Shown: positions 62,169-64,000 of the stretch, one piece after another
How the letters are laid out: every line of letters begins with the position of its first letter
Numbering within the stretch: the first letter of the stretch is position 1
NCBI RefSeq assembly: GCF_040807025.1
Contig: NC_090942.1
Span: 43,354,911 to 43,418,910, forward strand
Origin: Struthio camelus
Lineage: Eukaryota; Chordata; Aves; Struthioniformes; Struthionidae
Direction: 5' to 3'
DNA: 64,000 nucleotides
The notes under the pieces: generated by a model
What the model was told of the DNA's origin: nothing
Database searches by the model: none
What the model saw: only the letters and a program-made list of their open reading frames with translations
Made by a program: the position numbers and the translations under genes

Positions 62169-64000
62169 CTGTTAAGGAAAAAGAAAAATCAGTGTACAGA
62201 TACTAGTTTTTAAAACAGCTATTAAAATTGTTAAACATACTTTCTCAGCTTCCAGTATTCAAGTTCTTCTTGCATCTCCTCTCTTAAATCAATCACCCTG
62301 TTTTAGTAATACAGCTGTCTCTGGATGTGGTAGCATCCACACTGCATTTATTTCACTTTTGTTAATGCATGGGTGTATATGACCCAGAACAAAACTGATC
62401 CAGAAGGAAGTGTGGTGGCATGCTTTCAAAGTCACCAAAACTAGAAGGAGAGTTACGTAAAACAACAAGAATAGCTTGGCTCTGAAGAAGCATCCAGGTC
62501 TTCTGCACAATTTGAACCAAAAGAAACTTCCCTGGGTTGGTAACAAGGGCATGGCCTTACTCTAGAACCCACTGTATAGCTGTACAATGAAACATCAAAT
62601 CCTGGTACTTTGTTATCACTCTGGACACATCCTGGGAATTTTCTAGTAGCTGGAATTTCTCAAAGTGGAAGATTTCTTCTCTGCTATATTGAGACAGACA
62701 GCATCTTACAGTAAGCAGGAAATCTAAGGAAAAGGCTTTCCAGGGTTATAGTTCAGTTGCAAGTTTTCATTCCTAAACTTGATCTTCATCTAGTTTTACT
62801 CCACTACCTTGTCTGGAAAGCTATTCTAGGACCTCAGTGCTTTAATAAACTTGCACCTAGCTTTCAGCCTGTGACCAGCTTACAACCTTTTATTCTATGT
62901 CAACACACTATGGTACCATTCATGTCTCTCTCTAGTCCTTCGGCAGTTCTCCGATACTGAGAGCACTATATCTTGCCCTTTTACGGTTCTGTTAAGCCTA
63001 GAAAAAAAAACTAACCTTGACTCCTTTTTTTAAGGTGAATTGCTGAAATGCCAGAAATAAGAAGCCCACCTAGCAGCTGTTTCATTTTGATTCTAAAAGA
63101 CTTTCTTGAACAATAGGAACCAATTTGGACACACTATACCAGATGAAGTGTCACCAATAGGTTGTACGTTTCAATTAATACTTTCGCATCCTACATCTTT
63201 CCAGATACAATCCTAGGATTGTGTAACTCTTTCAATAGTACTTTGATTGTAGCTCATACCATTCCTCCTGACAAATATACTGTCTCCTCATTTGAGCTAA
63301 CAAGCACGTTTGCCAGGAGACATTTTCAGTTCACACTTGGTCTAAGACCTCCCATCTTCATTGTCATGGCTACAGCTTTCACTCCACAGCATTAAGTGGT
63401 CAGACATACCTTTCCCTAGTGAAAAAGCTATAAATTCAGTGGCTCAATCACTTTTCCAACAAACTAAAGCCGATTAGCCAATTTGCCCAGCCCATGAAAT
63501 ACAAAGCTAGGTGGCCAGTTGCTCTTGGCTGCAGCTACATTCCTGAACCTTGACTTCTGCTACCTCAAGAAGTACCAGGCTTGCCATTATCTCCTCTGAA
63601 AAAGGCATCAGTTCAGCACAGACTTCCTCAGTGTAGTAGAAGAGTCAGTATTTAGCTTGGGACAAGTTCCCAAACCGAACATGGATTACTGGAACAGTTC
63701 TCTATGTCCTTCAAGCACTACAGAACACTCCTACCATCAAATTAAAAGCAGCAGCTTGTTGCAAGACAAATTTATAGAAAAACAAGGTTGGCTAATTCCA
63801 CTGCTTAAAGCCAAAAATTACTGCAATAAAATGTTTCTTACTAGAAGAGCTTCAACAAAGTTGCCTTGCTAGTCTTAGACAGTCAGAAGCAGGACTGAAA
63901 CAGCCTTAGCCAAAGCACACTCACCCTGTAGACACTACGTTTTAAATATTTAAATGACAAAAAAAATCAAGATTTAGCCCACATGAATATTTAAGAGTGT
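62169..64000 (-). other. NAP1L1: NAP1L1 last intron (partial)
   Basis: The sequence upstream of the last NAP1L1 exon on the minus strand up to the window edge. A strong polypyrimidine tract and AG lie at 62195-62169. No acidic NAP1L1 exon was recognised within it. No repeat element was recognised. Confidence 0.7.

Noticed and set aside
62234-62302. Minus-strand stretch reading VIDLREEMQEELEYWKLRK followed by GTATGT
   Set aside because: It looks exon-like, with a donor 72 bases from the last NAP1L1 exon. But it has in-frame stops on both sides in the only open frame, and the implied splice shifts the NAP1L1 frame. I treat it as chance.
1-64000. CRISPR arrays, tRNA or rRNA genes, bacterial operons, intact retroviral genes
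   Set aside because: None seen on either strand. The window is vertebrate nuclear DNA.

Overview
The window looks avian. It carries an old CR1 LINE fragment, has few interspersed repeats otherwise, and holds two vertebrate genes, PHLDA1 and the tail of NAP1L1, both on the minus strand as they are in the human chromosome 12q21.2 neighbourhood. A turtle or crocodilian is not excluded, since they also carry CR1, but the low repeat load favours a bird. The species cannot be named from the sequence.

Layout. Positions 1 to about 50,700 are gene-poor DNA on the 3' side of PHLDA1. I recognise no intact protein gene there. The block holds a CR1 fragment (about 3808-5125, minus sense) that has lost its central reverse transcriptase. 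A decayed copy of part of the LRR1 (PPIL5) coding sequence (5129-5752, plus sense) lies directly against it. The block also has several microsatellites, a perfect 16-bp stem hairpin at 35526-35583, a duplicated CRE-like motif near 29950, and a few isolated CpG-rich patches. Positions 50,700-54,170 are the PHLDA1 locus: a CpG-rich coding exon, a splice donor four bases after the stop codon, and an unresolved intron plus 3' exon. Positions 54,170-61,440 are the short intergenic gap up to NAP1L1. Positions 61,446-62,168 are the last NAP1L1 exon (11 codons plus 3' UTR), and the last intron runs off the right edge.

Function. PHLDA1 (TDAG51) is a small PH-domain protein of stress and growth-factor responses. 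NAP1L1 is a histone chaperone. They are tandem neighbours and not an operon or a known pathway pair.

Most interesting point. The PHLDA1 exon has a long open N-terminal extension in frame with the PH domain. It keeps a motif found near the N terminus of the human long form, yet it has no in-frame ATG. It also contains a (GGGGCC)6(CAGGGG)3 hexanucleotide tract that would encode Gly-Pro/Gly-Gln dipeptides. The protein also lacks the long C-terminal Gln-Pro/Pro-His repeats of mammals. I found no clear new multi-gene system here, and I had no conservation, transcript or database data.
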